A stretch of DNA of 64,000 nucleotides, taken from assembly GCA_002362105.1 (NCBI GenBank), contig DETD01000017.1, forward strand, positions 37,762-101,761, in the 5' to 3' direction. The first letter of the stretch is position 1. The number at the start of each line of letters is the position of its first letter. The DNA comes from Bacteroidales bacterium UBA3297. GTDB taxonomy: Bacteria; Bacteroidota; Bacteroidia; Bacteroidales; Paludibacteraceae. Below, piece after piece: positions 40,866 to 48,971 of this stretch. The notes below the pieces were generated by a model that saw only the letters and a list, made by a program, of their open reading frames with translations, made no database searches and had not been told where the DNA came from. Position numbers and translations under genes: made by a program.

Positions 40866-42209
40866 CTAGTCTGGTATGTGCAATTTTACTTTTTTTATGC
40901 GGCGGTTATCTGCCGATATTATTTGGAACAGGTAGCCGTCGGCCTCTATCTTTTCGCCTACTGCCGGAATGTCGCCCTTTATTTCAAGCAACAGCCCTGC
41001 CAGGGTGTCGGCATCGGCGTCGTATTTCTCGAAAACGGTGCGGTCTATCTTGTCTATCTTGTAGAAGTCGTTCAGCAGCAGTTTGCCTTCCATAATGTAG
41101 TTGTGCTTGTCGAGTGCGGTGAACATTTTCTGTTCGTCGTCGTGCTCGTCGCTAATGTCGCCTACAATCACTTCCAGAATGTTTTCAAGTGTGGCTATGC
41201 CGCTCGTTCCTCCAAACTCGTCGACCACAATGGCCATGTGTATATGCTTGCTTTGGAACTCTTTCAGCAGTTCGTCTATCTTCTTGGTCTCTGGCACGAA
41301 GTAGGGTTTGCGTATCAGGCTCTGCCATTCGAAGTTCTCGTCTTCGTTGATGTAGTTCAGCAGGTCTTTTACATAGAGGATGCCCTTTATGTTGTCGATG
41401 CTGTCTTCGTAGACGGGCAGGCGCGAGTATTCCGACTCTTTTACAATCTCCAGCACTTTTTTGTAGTTGTAGGCAATGTCCAAGTCTACAATGTCGACGC
41501 GTGGACGCATGATTTCATCAACGCAGATGTTGCCAAAGTTTACAATCCCTTCCAAAATAGCCTTTTCTACGTTCTGCTTCACGTTTTCGGTGTTCAGGGT
41601 CTCCTGCAACTCTCCAAGCGATATGCGGTGCTGGGTCTTCACTTCTAGGCGTCGGTCGACAATGTTGGTCGTTTTCCGCAAAATGTGTCCCAGGGGTCTA
41701 TACAGCAGGCTCAAGAACAGCATCTGTCCCGAAAACAGGTAGAGGGTATGCTGGCGTTTTTTCGTTTTCAGCAGTGCGGGTATAAAGTCGCCTACCAGCA
41801 TGGTCACCAGCATACTGCCCAGCAGTTCGGCCAGCAGTTGCAGCCATTGTGGCAGCGAACCGCCCACGCCTGTTATGGTTACCAGCTGTTTGGTCAGCAG
41901 GGTGATGCAGCAGATGCTGCCTGCTACGGCGGTGTAGTAGCCCGCCACTATGGCCGACAGGGTGCCGGCAGGGTGTTTCAACAACCGTTTCAGCGAAAGG
42001 TATTCTTCTGAATTTGAACTTGCAATCCGTCCTAACTCATTCTTGGAAAGCGAGTAGAGCGAATATTCGTAATACGAGCACAGAAATAGCTGGTATAGGA
42101 AGACGATGGTTCCTATTGCTGCCGTCCACAGCAAACTTTGGCCGCTGGCTGTTGCCAGAAGGTTGTGGATGTTGTCTATTTCTAATGCCGGTAAAGGGTT
42201 CGTGTCCAA
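40866..42209 (-). CDS. gldE: GldE, CorC/HlyC-type CBS-domain membrane protein
   Basis: This 447-residue inner-membrane protein has an N-terminal DUF21 region of about four helices (about 25-180). A pair of CBS domains follows (about 225-345; MRPRVDIVDLD, SRLPVYEDSIDNIKGILYVKDLL and VVDEFGGTSGIATLENILEVIVGDI), and then a C-terminal CorC domain. GldE is a paralogue of magnesium/cobalt efflux proteins and suppresses gldD defects when overproduced in Flavobacterium. The only in-frame start is TTG at 42209, because a stop codon lies immediately before it and no Met follows for over 130 residues. Confidence 0.9.
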   Translation of the reverse strand: MDTNPLPALEIDNIHNLLATASGQSLLWTAAIGTIVFLYQLFLCSYYEYSLYSLSKNELGRIASSNSEEYLSLKRLLKHPAGTLSAIVAGYYTAVAGSICCITLLTKQLVTITGVGGSLPQWLQLLAELLGSMLVTMLVGDFIPALLKTKKRQHTLYLFSGQMLFLSLLYRPLGHILRKTTNIVDRRLEVKTQHRISLGELQETLNTENVKQNVEKAILEGIVNFGNICVDEIMRPRVDIVDLDIAYNYKKVLEIVKESEYSRLPVYEDSIDNIKGILYVKDLLNYINEDENFEWQSLIRKPYFVPETKKIDELLKEFQSKHIHMAIVVDEFGGTSGIATLENILEVIVGDISDEHDDEQKMFTALDKHNYIMEGKLLLNDFYKIDKIDRTVFEKYDADADTLAGLLLEIKGDIPAVGEKIEADGYLFQIISADNRRIKKVKLHIPD

Positions 42210-42250
42210 TTAGTTGTATGTTTTTGTTAGTCGTGCTTCCCCTCTTGTCG

Positions 42251-42285
42251 AAAAAAAAGCAGAGATGGCAAAATGCCACCTCTGC
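42251..42285 (-). terminator. Terminator of ssb
   Basis: A 12-bp stem with one mismatch (42259-42270 with 42274-42285) runs on the minus strand into eight Ts (42251-42258). It touches the -7 box of gldE at 42285. Confidence 0.85.
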
Positions 42286-42292
42286 AAATATA
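42285..42292 (-). promoter_or_regulatory. -7 box of gldE, abutting the ssb terminator
   Basis: TATATTTG on the minus strand lies directly upstream of the terminator stem. A transcript starting near 42279 would contain only part of the hairpin and so escape termination. Confidence 0.4.
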
Positions 42293-42348
42293 CGAATTTT
42301 GAATCGTTTTTGTGTTTTTTCAGTGCCTAAATAGCAGTACCGTCTTCC

Positions 42349-42792
42349 TTAAAAGGGTAGCCCGTCGTCTTCTACCGGAGCGTCTGTTTTTTTGTAATCC
42401 TGTACTGGCTCCGAGGCTGCTTTTGGCTGTTCAGGCACGCTTTCTGTCTCTCCTGGTTTCTTGCCCAGTAATTGCATCTCGCTGCCTACAATTTCGGTTA
42501 CGCTGCGCTGTATACCCTGCTGGTCGGTCCAACTGCGGGTCTGCAGTTTGCCTTCAATGTAGACTGGTGTGCCTTTCTTTACGTATTGTTCAGCTATTTT
42601 TGCCAAGCCTCTCCACAAAACAATGCGGTGCCATTCGGTATGTTCGGGTATCTGTGTGCCGTTTTTAGCCTTATAGCTACGGGTTGTTGTGGCTAGAGAG
42701 AAGGTCGCTACAGGTAGGTCTTTTTCTACGTATCTTACTTCAGGGTCGTGTCCTACGTTCCCCACTAGAATTACTTTGTTTACTGAAGCCAT
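42349..42792 (-). CDS. ssb: Single-stranded DNA-binding protein
   Basis: This 147-residue OB-fold protein coats single-stranded DNA in replication and repair. The N-terminal domain (1-110) starts NKVILVGNVGHDPEVRYVEKD and includes WHRIVLWRGLAKIAEQYVKKGTPVYIEGKLQTR. A Pro/Glu-rich linker and the acidic tip DDGLPF, which docks repair and replication partners, complete it. It lies between mutY and gldE, as is usual in this phylum, with its own terminator. Confidence 0.97.
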   Translation of the reverse strand: MASVNKVILVGNVGHDPEVRYVEKDLPVATFSLATTTRSYKAKNGTQIPEHTEWHRIVLWRGLAKIAEQYVKKGTPVYIEGKLQTRSWTDQQGIQRSVTEIVGSEMQLLGKKPGETESVPEQPKAASEPVQDYKKTDAPVEDDGLPF

Positions 42793-42957
42793 AATAGTTG
42801 TTGGTTTTTGTGGTTAATTTTGAGTTTATTTTGTTTTTAGTCGGAGGCAGACCTCCATTCTTCCTATAAATTTAAATACTTCTTTTTTCTGTGCAAAATG
42901 CCAGCGCCTCTTTTTAGTAACTTTATGTTCAATAACATAAATCTATTGTGGCATAGG

Positions 42958-44025
42958 CTATTTCTTCCCTCCCAGCAACTCTATCAGTCGTGGTATGGCC
43001 AGTTGGTTGAACTCGTCTACCTCTACGGCTTGCTCGTTGTCTTTCAGTTCCGCTTTTTCTGCTTGGCAGTAGTACAGGGTGGTGTGCAGGGTTTGGTGGC
43101 TGAGCTGGTGTTTCAGGCTTTTGCCCTCACCGGTAACGGTCAGCCCCTTCATCCGCTTTTTCAGTTGCTTGAACTCTTTGCTGGAAAACAGTTCGGCTTG
43201 CTCCAGTGCCGACTGGCTTTCTACCATTGGATAGTCGAACAGACCAATCCAGATGTCTTTGTCTTTCCGCTGTTTTACTAGTATGCGGCCGTCGGGGAGT
43301 GTGATGTGGAAATAGTAGAAAAAACGGTCGTGAACCTTGGTTTTCTTCTCTTTAACTGGCAACTCTTGCCACTTGTTGTGCTGTTGGGCATGGCATTTGT
43401 CGGTTAGCGGACAGCTTTCGCACTGCGGATTTTTCGGTGTGCAGACGGTTGCACCCAAATCCATCAGACCTTGGTTGAATTCGCCTGGCTTGCTCTGGCT
43501 GACCAATTCGGCCCCCAGTTGGGCAAACTCTTTTTTCCCGCGTGTGCTGTCAATTGGGGTGTCGATGCCGAACACTCTCGACAGTACACGGTAACCATTC
43601 CCGTCGATGGCGGCGTGTGGCAGTCCGTAAGCCAGGGCGGCAATGTCGGCAGCGGTGTAGTCGCCCACTCCTTTCATGGCCCGTAGGCCCTCGTAGGTGT
43701 CGGGTATATTTCCTTGGCGGTCTGTGCTGATTTGCTTGGCGGCGGCGTGCAGGTTGCGTGCGCGGCTGTAATAGCCCAGTCCCTGCCAATGTTTCAGCAC
43801 TTCGTCTTCGCTGGCTTCTGCCAGGTCAACAACGGTGGGAAAACGTTCTACAAACCGAAGGTAGTAGGGTAGGCCCTGCTCTACGCGGGTTTGTTGGAGC
43901 ACCACCTCCGAAATCCATATCTTGTAGGGGTCTTTGGTCTCGCGCCAAGGCAGTTGCCGTCCGTTGTCGGCGTACCAGGCTAGCAGCAGGTCGCTAAACC
44001 AACTGTTCTCATTTTTTTCGCTCAT
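42958..44025 (-). CDS. mutY: A/G-specific adenine glycosylase
   Basis: MutY removes adenine mispaired with 8-oxoguanine. The 355-residue protein starts MSEKNENSWFSDLLLAWY. Its features are LPWRETKDPYKIWISEVVLQQTRVEQG, the helix-hairpin-helix MKGVGDYTAADIAALAYG with the catalytic Asp region, the iron-sulphur loop C-x6-C-x2-C-x5-C (CTPKNPQCESCPLTDKC), and a C-terminal NUDIX-like recognition domain. The ATG at 44025 fits the family and overlaps the end of folB by 17 bases; a longer reading to 44097 would lie entirely inside folB. Confidence 0.95.
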   Translation of the reverse strand: MSEKNENSWFSDLLLAWYADNGRQLPWRETKDPYKIWISEVVLQQTRVEQGLPYYLRFVERFPTVVDLAEASEDEVLKHWQGLGYYSRARNLHAAAKQISTDRQGNIPDTYEGLRAMKGVGDYTAADIAALAYGLPHAAIDGNGYRVLSRVFGIDTPIDSTRGKKEFAQLGAELVSQSKPGEFNQGLMDLGATVCTPKNPQCESCPLTDKCHAQQHNKWQELPVKEKKTKVHDRFFYYFHITLPDGRILVKQRKDKDIWIGLFDYPMVESQSALEQAELFSSKEFKQLKKRMKGLTVTGEGKSLKHQLSHQTLHTTLYYCQAEKAELKDNEQAVEVDEFNQLAIPRLIELLGGKK

Positions 44026-44371
44026 AACGCAATGTGATGCTGGCATAGTCGACTTCGCCGTTAACGGGTGGACGTCTTTTCTGTACCTCGACTTCAAGGC
44101 GGTCTATTTCAGGGTAGTGTTCGACGAGGCTCTTGCTGATGCGGTTGGCAACGTGCTCAATCAGTTTCGAGGCAACGGCCATCTCGCCCTTCACCAAGTC
44201 GTACACCTCGGCATAGTTGATGGTGCCGCCGAGGTCGTCATTCTCTTCAGCTTTGCTGGTGTCGGTGTCTATGCTGATGTTCACCACATAGTCGTTGCCG
44301 ATGACAGACTCAACCGGCAGCACCCCGTGCAGCGAGTGGAACTTCATTCCCTGTAGTTTTATTGTCGACAT
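44009..44371 (-). CDS. folB: Dihydroneopterin aldolase
   Basis: This 120-residue cytoplasmic enzyme of folate synthesis converts 7,8-dihydroneopterin to 6-hydroxymethyl-7,8-dihydropterin. The family sequence is clear: IKLQGMKFHSLHGVLPVE, GTINYAEVYDLVK with the catalytic Glu/Tyr area, LIEHVANRI, and the final VEVQKRRPPVNG strand. The length is normal. It sits between rsmD (11-base gap) and mutY (overlapping) and is probably co-transcribed with both. Confidence 0.95.
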   Translation of the reverse strand: MSTIKLQGMKFHSLHGVLPVESVIGNDYVVNISIDTDTSKAEENDDLGGTINYAEVYDLVKGEMAVASKLIEHVANRISKSLVEHYPEIDRLEVEVQKRRPPVNGEVDYASITLRYERKK

Positions 44372-44382
44372 ATCGCCTCTCT

Positions 44383-44967
44383 TTATTCGTTAGTGTCAGT
44401 TTCTGTATCGTCGCCAGCTGTTGGCGCTTCTCCGTTTTTAAAGAAGGAGAAGTTTACGTGTCCGTAGTTGCGGTGGTCGCTGAAGTGTTTGTGACCGGCG
44501 AAATTATACTCTTTCGGGTGTTCTAGTATGAAGATGCCGCCTTCTTTCAGCAACCCTTTCTCGAAGATGAGGTCGGGTAGGGTTGGCAGCTCTTTCAGCA
44601 TGTAGGGCGGGTCTGCAAAAATCAGGTCCCATTTTTCGCCGGTGCTGCCCACAAACTTGAAGGCGTCGCCTTTAATCAGGTTAATCTGCTTGGCTACACC
44701 CAACTCGCTTATGGTTTTCCGGATGAAGTTGTAGTTGATGTTGCACTTCTCGATGGTAACAATGTCTTGGCATCCCCTTGAGGCGAATTCAAAGCTTATG
44801 CCTCCTGTCCCGCCAAACATGTCGAGCACGTTGGTCTCTTCAAAGTCGATCATATTGTTCAATATGTTGAACAGACTTTCTTTGGCCATGTCGGTTGTCG
44901 GACGGGCCTGCAGGTTGGTTGGCGGCATAAATCTCCGCCCTTTTAGTTCGCCTCCTATAATGCGCAT
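44383..44967 (-). CDS. rsmD: 16S rRNA guanine-966 N2-methyltransferase
   Basis: This 194-residue SAM-dependent methyltransferase modifies G966 of 16S rRNA. It starts MRIIGGELKGRRF and has RPTTDMAKESLFNIL, the SAM-binding LDMFGGTGGISFEFASRG, and the catalytic ADPPY motif (family DPPY). The ATG at 44967 is the family start; the in-frame reading further upstream overlaps the DUF3822 gene and has no sense. It overlaps the DUF3822 stop by 13 bases. The acidic C-terminal tail (DDTETDTNE) is an extension. Confidence 0.94.
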   Translation of the reverse strand: MRIIGGELKGRRFMPPTNLQARPTTDMAKESLFNILNNMIDFEETNVLDMFGGTGGISFEFASRGCQDIVTIEKCNINYNFIRKTISELGVAKQINLIKGDAFKFVGSTGEKWDLIFADPPYMLKELPTLPDLIFEKGLLKEGGIFILEHPKEYNFAGHKHFSDHRNYGHVNFSFFKNGEAPTAGDDTETDTNE

Positions 44968-45779
44968 ATTGTTATGTTGAATAAGTCGTAGTATTCGTGT
45001 TTGTTGGCCAGTTTCTTGATGTTGCTGGCGTAGTCGAACAGTTTGTTGGGCTCGGCAACCGACACGTGTCTGATGTATTGCTTTAAGAGTTGTAGGGTGG
45101 TGTCGGGTGTTTTTCCCCATAGCTCTACATGCACCTCGTTTTGTTTGAACGAGAAGGTGCGTAGGGTGTTCATTACAAAGTAGAGCAGATCGGTGGGTGT
45201 TTCGTAGCCGAAAGCGTTGGCCAGTTGCAGTTTGCCGTTGTTGGCCACATACAGGCACATCTGTTTGTCCCTCACGTCCAATCCCATAAATCCGCCCTCG
45301 GTGTTCTGGCTACCCTGAAGAGAGTAGGCAATGTCGGCTACCTGTATCGGAAAAAGTCGGGCGTTGGTGAAGCGTTTTTTCAGCGCAAGGCTGTTCTCAC
45401 CGGCCTCGAACAGGCATTTGGTTCCTGCGGTGGCAATGTCGGCCTCGCACAGTGGCGCGGCGGGTTGTAAACCGAAGTTCAATTTCCAAACGGCGTTTTG
45501 GTCTGTCCCTTCCATATTGGCGGGCAGCAGGGTCCATTTCTCACAGTCGTCCAGCACGTATATTTGGCAGAATTCATTCCCTCTTAAACCTATGCGCTCC
45601 ATTTTGCTCACAACGTCGTCGATGTTTTCGGCAGAAACGTCGTAGAGGGCGGTAAACTCGCGCGCTGTTTTGCTGTATAGGGAAAAACAAAATCCACCTG
45701 GCCGAAGCCGGATGGATATTGTATAATCTGTTGGATTTATGCTTTTTAGAAGAGACTGTGTAATCTCTATATCGTGCAT
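44955..45779 (-). CDS. DUF3822 family protein
   Basis: This 274-residue protein belongs to DUF3822, a Bacteroidota family that always seems to travel with rsmD. Its fold resembles the actin/hexokinase-like ATPase superfamily, with LSIRLRPGGFCFSLY-type opening strands and the central FMGLDVRDKQMCLYVANNGKLQLANAF. Function is unknown. The start at 45779 lies 2 bases after the stop of the upstream gene (45782). Co-translation with rsmD is likely, given the 13-base overlap. Confidence 0.85.
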   Translation of the reverse strand: MHDIEITQSLLKSINPTDYTISIRLRPGGFCFSLYSKTAREFTALYDVSAENIDDVVSKMERIGLRGNEFCQIYVLDDCEKWTLLPANMEGTDQNAVWKLNFGLQPAAPLCEADIATAGTKCLFEAGENSLALKKRFTNARLFPIQVADIAYSLQGSQNTEGGFMGLDVRDKQMCLYVANNGKLQLANAFGYETPTDLLYFVMNTLRTFSFKQNEVHVELWGKTPDTTLQLLKQYIRHVSVAEPNKLFDYASNIKKLANKHEYYDLFNITICAL

Positions 45780-45781
45780 TA

Positions 45782-46483
45782 TTATTCCCAGTTACCTGCG
45801 TTGTTGTTTGGAATTTCAATGTCTCCAACTTTCAAGCCAGGGAATTTCTCCAAGTTCTTAGCTTGTGCGTTCAGGTTGATGATTTCCTGCTTGTCGAGAC
45901 CGTTAAGATATACGTTGTTCAAAACGCTAGCCTCGAACAAAGGAATGCTGAAACCAGACTTTTCGTTGAACTTCATCTCAGCCTTCATCTCGAACTTTTC
46001 TTTTCCGTTGGTGAAAGGAACGAGGTCGAGGGTGTCGATTGGGAAATCTTTGCCGAACTCAACTTCCATAACGCTCTGGAAAACGGTATCGCGGCGGAAG
46101 TACTCCTTGAATGCTTCGAAATCTTCAATACCATATTTTGCAGCATCTGCGCCGTTGTTCTTGTAAACCATCTCCCAAGCCTTCTTTTCGGTAAGGCCCT
46201 TTTCCAACTGCTGGTCGGTGATGGTACCCTTCTTTTCAACCACTTTCTTCTGGCCTTCCTTAACAAAAGTCTTCAATGAATCGAAATCTGCGGTGTAGTG
46301 GCCATAATTGTCTTTGAAGCATTCCTGTGCTTTGCGGATGTCGACCAACTTCTTGATGACTGCTGTCTGACGCTTTTCCTTAGCGTCTTTGAAGTCGATA
46401 GGCTTTATAATACTCTTGCAAAGCAAGAACCCCATTACTAATATGGCAACGACCAATACGGCGTTCAATACTGTTTTAATCAT
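45782..46483 (-). CDS. Membrane-anchored protein of unknown function
   Basis: This 233-residue protein has one N-terminal membrane helix (about 4-25) followed by a basic, helical and then beta-rich extracytoplasmic part. The start, a short hydrophobic helix followed by RKAQECFKDNYGHYTADFDSLKTFV, looks like the first helix of a type IV pilin-like or pseudopilin protein, but no processing site (G-FTLxE) is visible. It is first in the DUF3822-rsmD-folB-mutY run and may be co-transcribed, with a near-consensus promoter at 46530. I do not recognise a named family. Confidence 0.75.
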   Translation of the reverse strand: MIKTVLNAVLVVAILVMGFLLCKSIIKPIDFKDAKEKRQTAVIKKLVDIRKAQECFKDNYGHYTADFDSLKTFVKEGQKKVVEKKGTITDQQLEKGLTEKKAWEMVYKNNGADAAKYGIEDFEAFKEYFRRDTVFQSVMEVEFGKDFPIDTLDLVPFTNGKEKFEMKAEMKFNEKSGFSIPLFEASVLNNVYLNGLDKQEIINLNAQAKNLEKFPGLKVGDIEIPNNNAGNWE

Positions 46484-46529
46484 AATTTTATATGTTCTTT
46501 TATTTTTTGTCGCTTTTATAATCCTCTTG

Positions 46530-46562
46530 CAAATTTAGGAAAAAACAAAAATAATAGTCAAT
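46530..46562 (-). promoter_or_regulatory. Near-consensus promoter of the 46483 gene
   Basis: TAAATTTG (minus strand, 46530-46537) has ATTG 21 bp upstream (46559-46562), one mismatch from TTTG. It lies in the divergent region before the RecD-like gene. Confidence 0.45.
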
Positions 46563-46587
46563 TTTACCCACTTTTTATTTCAAAAAT

Positions 46588-47988
46588 ATGGTTAATCAGT
46601 TTCTGGCTAATAAAATTAAGGCTGAATTCGGTCTCGTTCCTACTCCTCAGCAGGACGAACTTATCGACCAACTGGCCTCTTTTATCTGCTCTTCTGAACA
46701 AAATACGGTTTTTTTACTTAAAGGTTGTGCCGGTACGGGTAAAACGTCTGTGGTTAGTGCGCTGATCCGCACCCTGGTGGGCTTCCAGCAAGATGTCGTG
46801 CTTCTGGCGCCTACGGGGCGTGCCGCCAAGGTGTTGTCGTCTTATGCCGGTCGCCCGGCCTTTACTATCCACCGGTTCATCTACCGCCAAAAGGTGGTGG
46901 GCGAACTCGATGGCGCGTTCGACCTTAATTACAACCGCCATAAGAATGCGGTGTTTGTGGTCGACGAGGCGTCGATGATTGCCAACGGCTCTACCGAGGG
47001 TAGTTTCGGCTCGGGGCGCTTGCTCGACGATTTGCTCCAATTTGTGTATAACGGTGAGGGTAACCGCATTGTTTTTGTGGGCGACTTAGGACAGCTGCCG
47101 CCTGTGGGAGAACTGGTTAGCCCGGCCCTTGAACGGACGGGTTTTGAAAGGTGCGGCTTCTTGGTCTACGAGTACTTCCTTACCGATGTGGTGCGGCAGA
47201 CCGAGGAGTCGGGCATCCTCTACAACGCAACCCAGATGCGTTTGCTTATGCCCGATTACGACGGCTCGTTGCCCGATATTGTGACGGAATCGTTCTCCGA
47301 TGTCCAGAAAATTTCTGGTGCCGAACTTGTTGAGGAAATTGCTTCTGCCTACAGCTACTATGGCATCGACGACACTATTGTCATTTCCCGTTCCAACAAA
47401 CGGGTGAATGTCTTTAACAACGGCATCCGCAACATGGTCCTTTACCGTGAGGATGAACTTTCGTCGGGCGATTTGGTAATGGTGGTGAAGAATAACTATT
47501 TCTGGACCCGCGAACTGAAAGAACTCGACTTTATTGCCAATGGCGACGTGGCCGAGGTGAAGCGCGTGCGGCGCCATGCCGACCTTTACGGCTTCCGTTT
47601 TGCCGATGTGCTGCTTTACTTCCCGGACTACGATGTGGAGATTGACGCGAAAATTATGCTCGACGTCCTTCAAAGCCAGGCGCCTTCGCTTTCGTACGAC
47701 GACAACCGCAGGCTCTATGCCGAGGTGGAGGCCGACTATGCCGATGTGCCGAACAAACGGGAACGCTACAAGAAGATGAAGGAAAACCCTTACCTCAATG
47801 CCTTACAGGTCAAATTTGCTTATGCGGTGACCTGCCACAAGGCACAGGGCGGACAGTGGAGCTGTGTGTTCCTCGACAAGGGGTTCGTTCCTGAGGAACA
47901 GCGCGATGTCGATTTTCTGCGTTGGCTTTATACGGCTTTTACACGCGCTACACAAAAAGTCTATCTGGTTAACTGGGATGAGAAGTGA
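46588..47988 (+). CDS. RecD-like superfamily 1 DNA helicase
   Basis: This 466-residue ATP-dependent helicase is of the RecD/Dda-like SF1B group. It has Walker A LKGCAGTGKTS (about 44-54), motif Ia LLAPTGRAAKVL, the Walker B VFVVDEASM (about 128-136), FVGDLGQLPPVG with the motif III Gln, and the C-terminal motif VI region YAVTCHKAQGGQW followed by LYTAFTRATQKVY. It lacks the long N-terminal part of RecD and RecD2, so it is a compact orphan helicase common in Bacteroidota. The likely role is DNA repair or restart; the polarity would be 5'-3' by family. Confidence 0.88.
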   Translation: MVNQFLANKIKAEFGLVPTPQQDELIDQLASFICSSEQNTVFLLKGCAGTGKTSVVSALIRTLVGFQQDVVLLAPTGRAAKVLSSYAGRPAFTIHRFIYRQKVVGELDGAFDLNYNRHKNAVFVVDEASMIANGSTEGSFGSGRLLDDLLQFVYNGEGNRIVFVGDLGQLPPVGELVSPALERTGFERCGFLVYEYFLTDVVRQTEESGILYNATQMRLLMPDYDGSLPDIVTESFSDVQKISGAELVEEIASAYSYYGIDDTIVISRSNKRVNVFNNGIRNMVLYREDELSSGDLVMVVKNNYFWTRELKELDFIANGDVAEVKRVRRHADLYGFRFADVLLYFPDYDVEIDAKIMLDVLQSQAPSLSYDDNRRLYAEVEADYADVPNKRERYKKMKENPYLNALQVKFAYAVTCHKAQGGQWSCVFLDKGFVPEEQRDVDFLRWLYTAFTRATQKVYLVNWDEK

Positions 47989-48014
47989 CCTCTTTGTACC
48001 TTTTGTTCAGACTT

Positions 48015-48825
48015 CTACTTAATGTTATGGGGCGTCTTTTCTATTATGTAACGCAGGCACAGTCCTTCGTATCTGTTCTTGGAAAGTATTCTTGGCTTAT
48101 TACAGTCGAAACAGAGGTATAAGGCTTTCGATGGGTCGTTTAAGCAAAGAGACGAAGTCCAGTAACATCCTTCATGCAGATCCCATTTGTTGGTGCTCAT
48201 AGTCGCGTCGCTTTTGTGATTTGTGAGAGGAAAAATTATGACGTTCCCGTTTGTCTTTGAGGTGCCAACCACGAATTTTTTCCAATCTGGAACCCACCAA
48301 TTGCAGCCGTTGATTAATTCTTTAAAGTCGGTGTAAGTGGGTATCCGCCTTATTATAAGTGTGTCTCCTCTGAAAAATGTGTCTATTTTAATGCGGTCAT
48401 AATCGTTTAAGATCCTGTCGCATATTCTACCTTTTTTGTCATAGACCGGTGTGCTGAAAACGTCTGATATGTTGTCGTCCTGGTTATTGAATGGAAGGCT
48501 GTAATTCTTTTGTGTGAAAGTGTCTTTGCTGGTGGTTCCTCTCCATGCAAAATACTCGCCCTGCTCCCAATATTCTTTTGCCCCTATGTTATGTGCTTCC
48601 CATAGGTTGCCGCTGGGTAATCCTAAGTCAACATATTTGTAATATGAACAGCGTGAACTCCACATTAAGTCGCAATATAAGACCTTTTCTTCTGTCTCTA
48701 TTCCACTTGTTGTTGCCTTTCCCGCTGAATCCGGTCTGATTTTTGTACCAAGTCAACACTGCTGCAATTGTGAGAACCGTTAATACTATCCAGTCTGTTA
48801 TTCCAAATTTTAATTTTTTAAACAT
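48015..48825 (-). pseudogene. FISUMP-domain membrane protein, frameshifted
   Basis: Two overlapping readings make one protein. The first (48825 to 48628) starts MFKKLKFGITDW, with a membrane helix (about 12-27). The second (from about 48744 down to 48015) continues with a polar linker and a FISUMP domain: VDLGLPSGNLWEAHNIGA, a YFAWRGT segment, WWVP and a final GLCLRYI. Removing one A from a run of five (48740-48744, T on the plus strand) joins them into about 269 residues (TWYK then IRPDSAG). FISUMP domains occur in secreted or surface proteins of Bacteroidota and Fibrobacter; their role is unclear. The shift could be real decay, phase variation, or a sequencing error. Confidence 0.65.
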
Positions 48826-48971
48826 GTTTGTCGGTGCTGTTTATACTTCGCAAAAAGTATGGAAAAACGTTTTTTATTGGATGTATTTATGAAAACAGTT
48901 AAAAAATTGCTATTTTAGTAAGTTGTTTAAAGTTCGCAATATCATAGCATAAATCTAACACTATAAAATAA

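Noticed and set aside
42843..42856. GGAGG-CAGA-CCTCC hairpin between mutY and ssb
   Set aside because: The stem is only 5 bp with no T tract on the minus strand, so it was not called a terminator.
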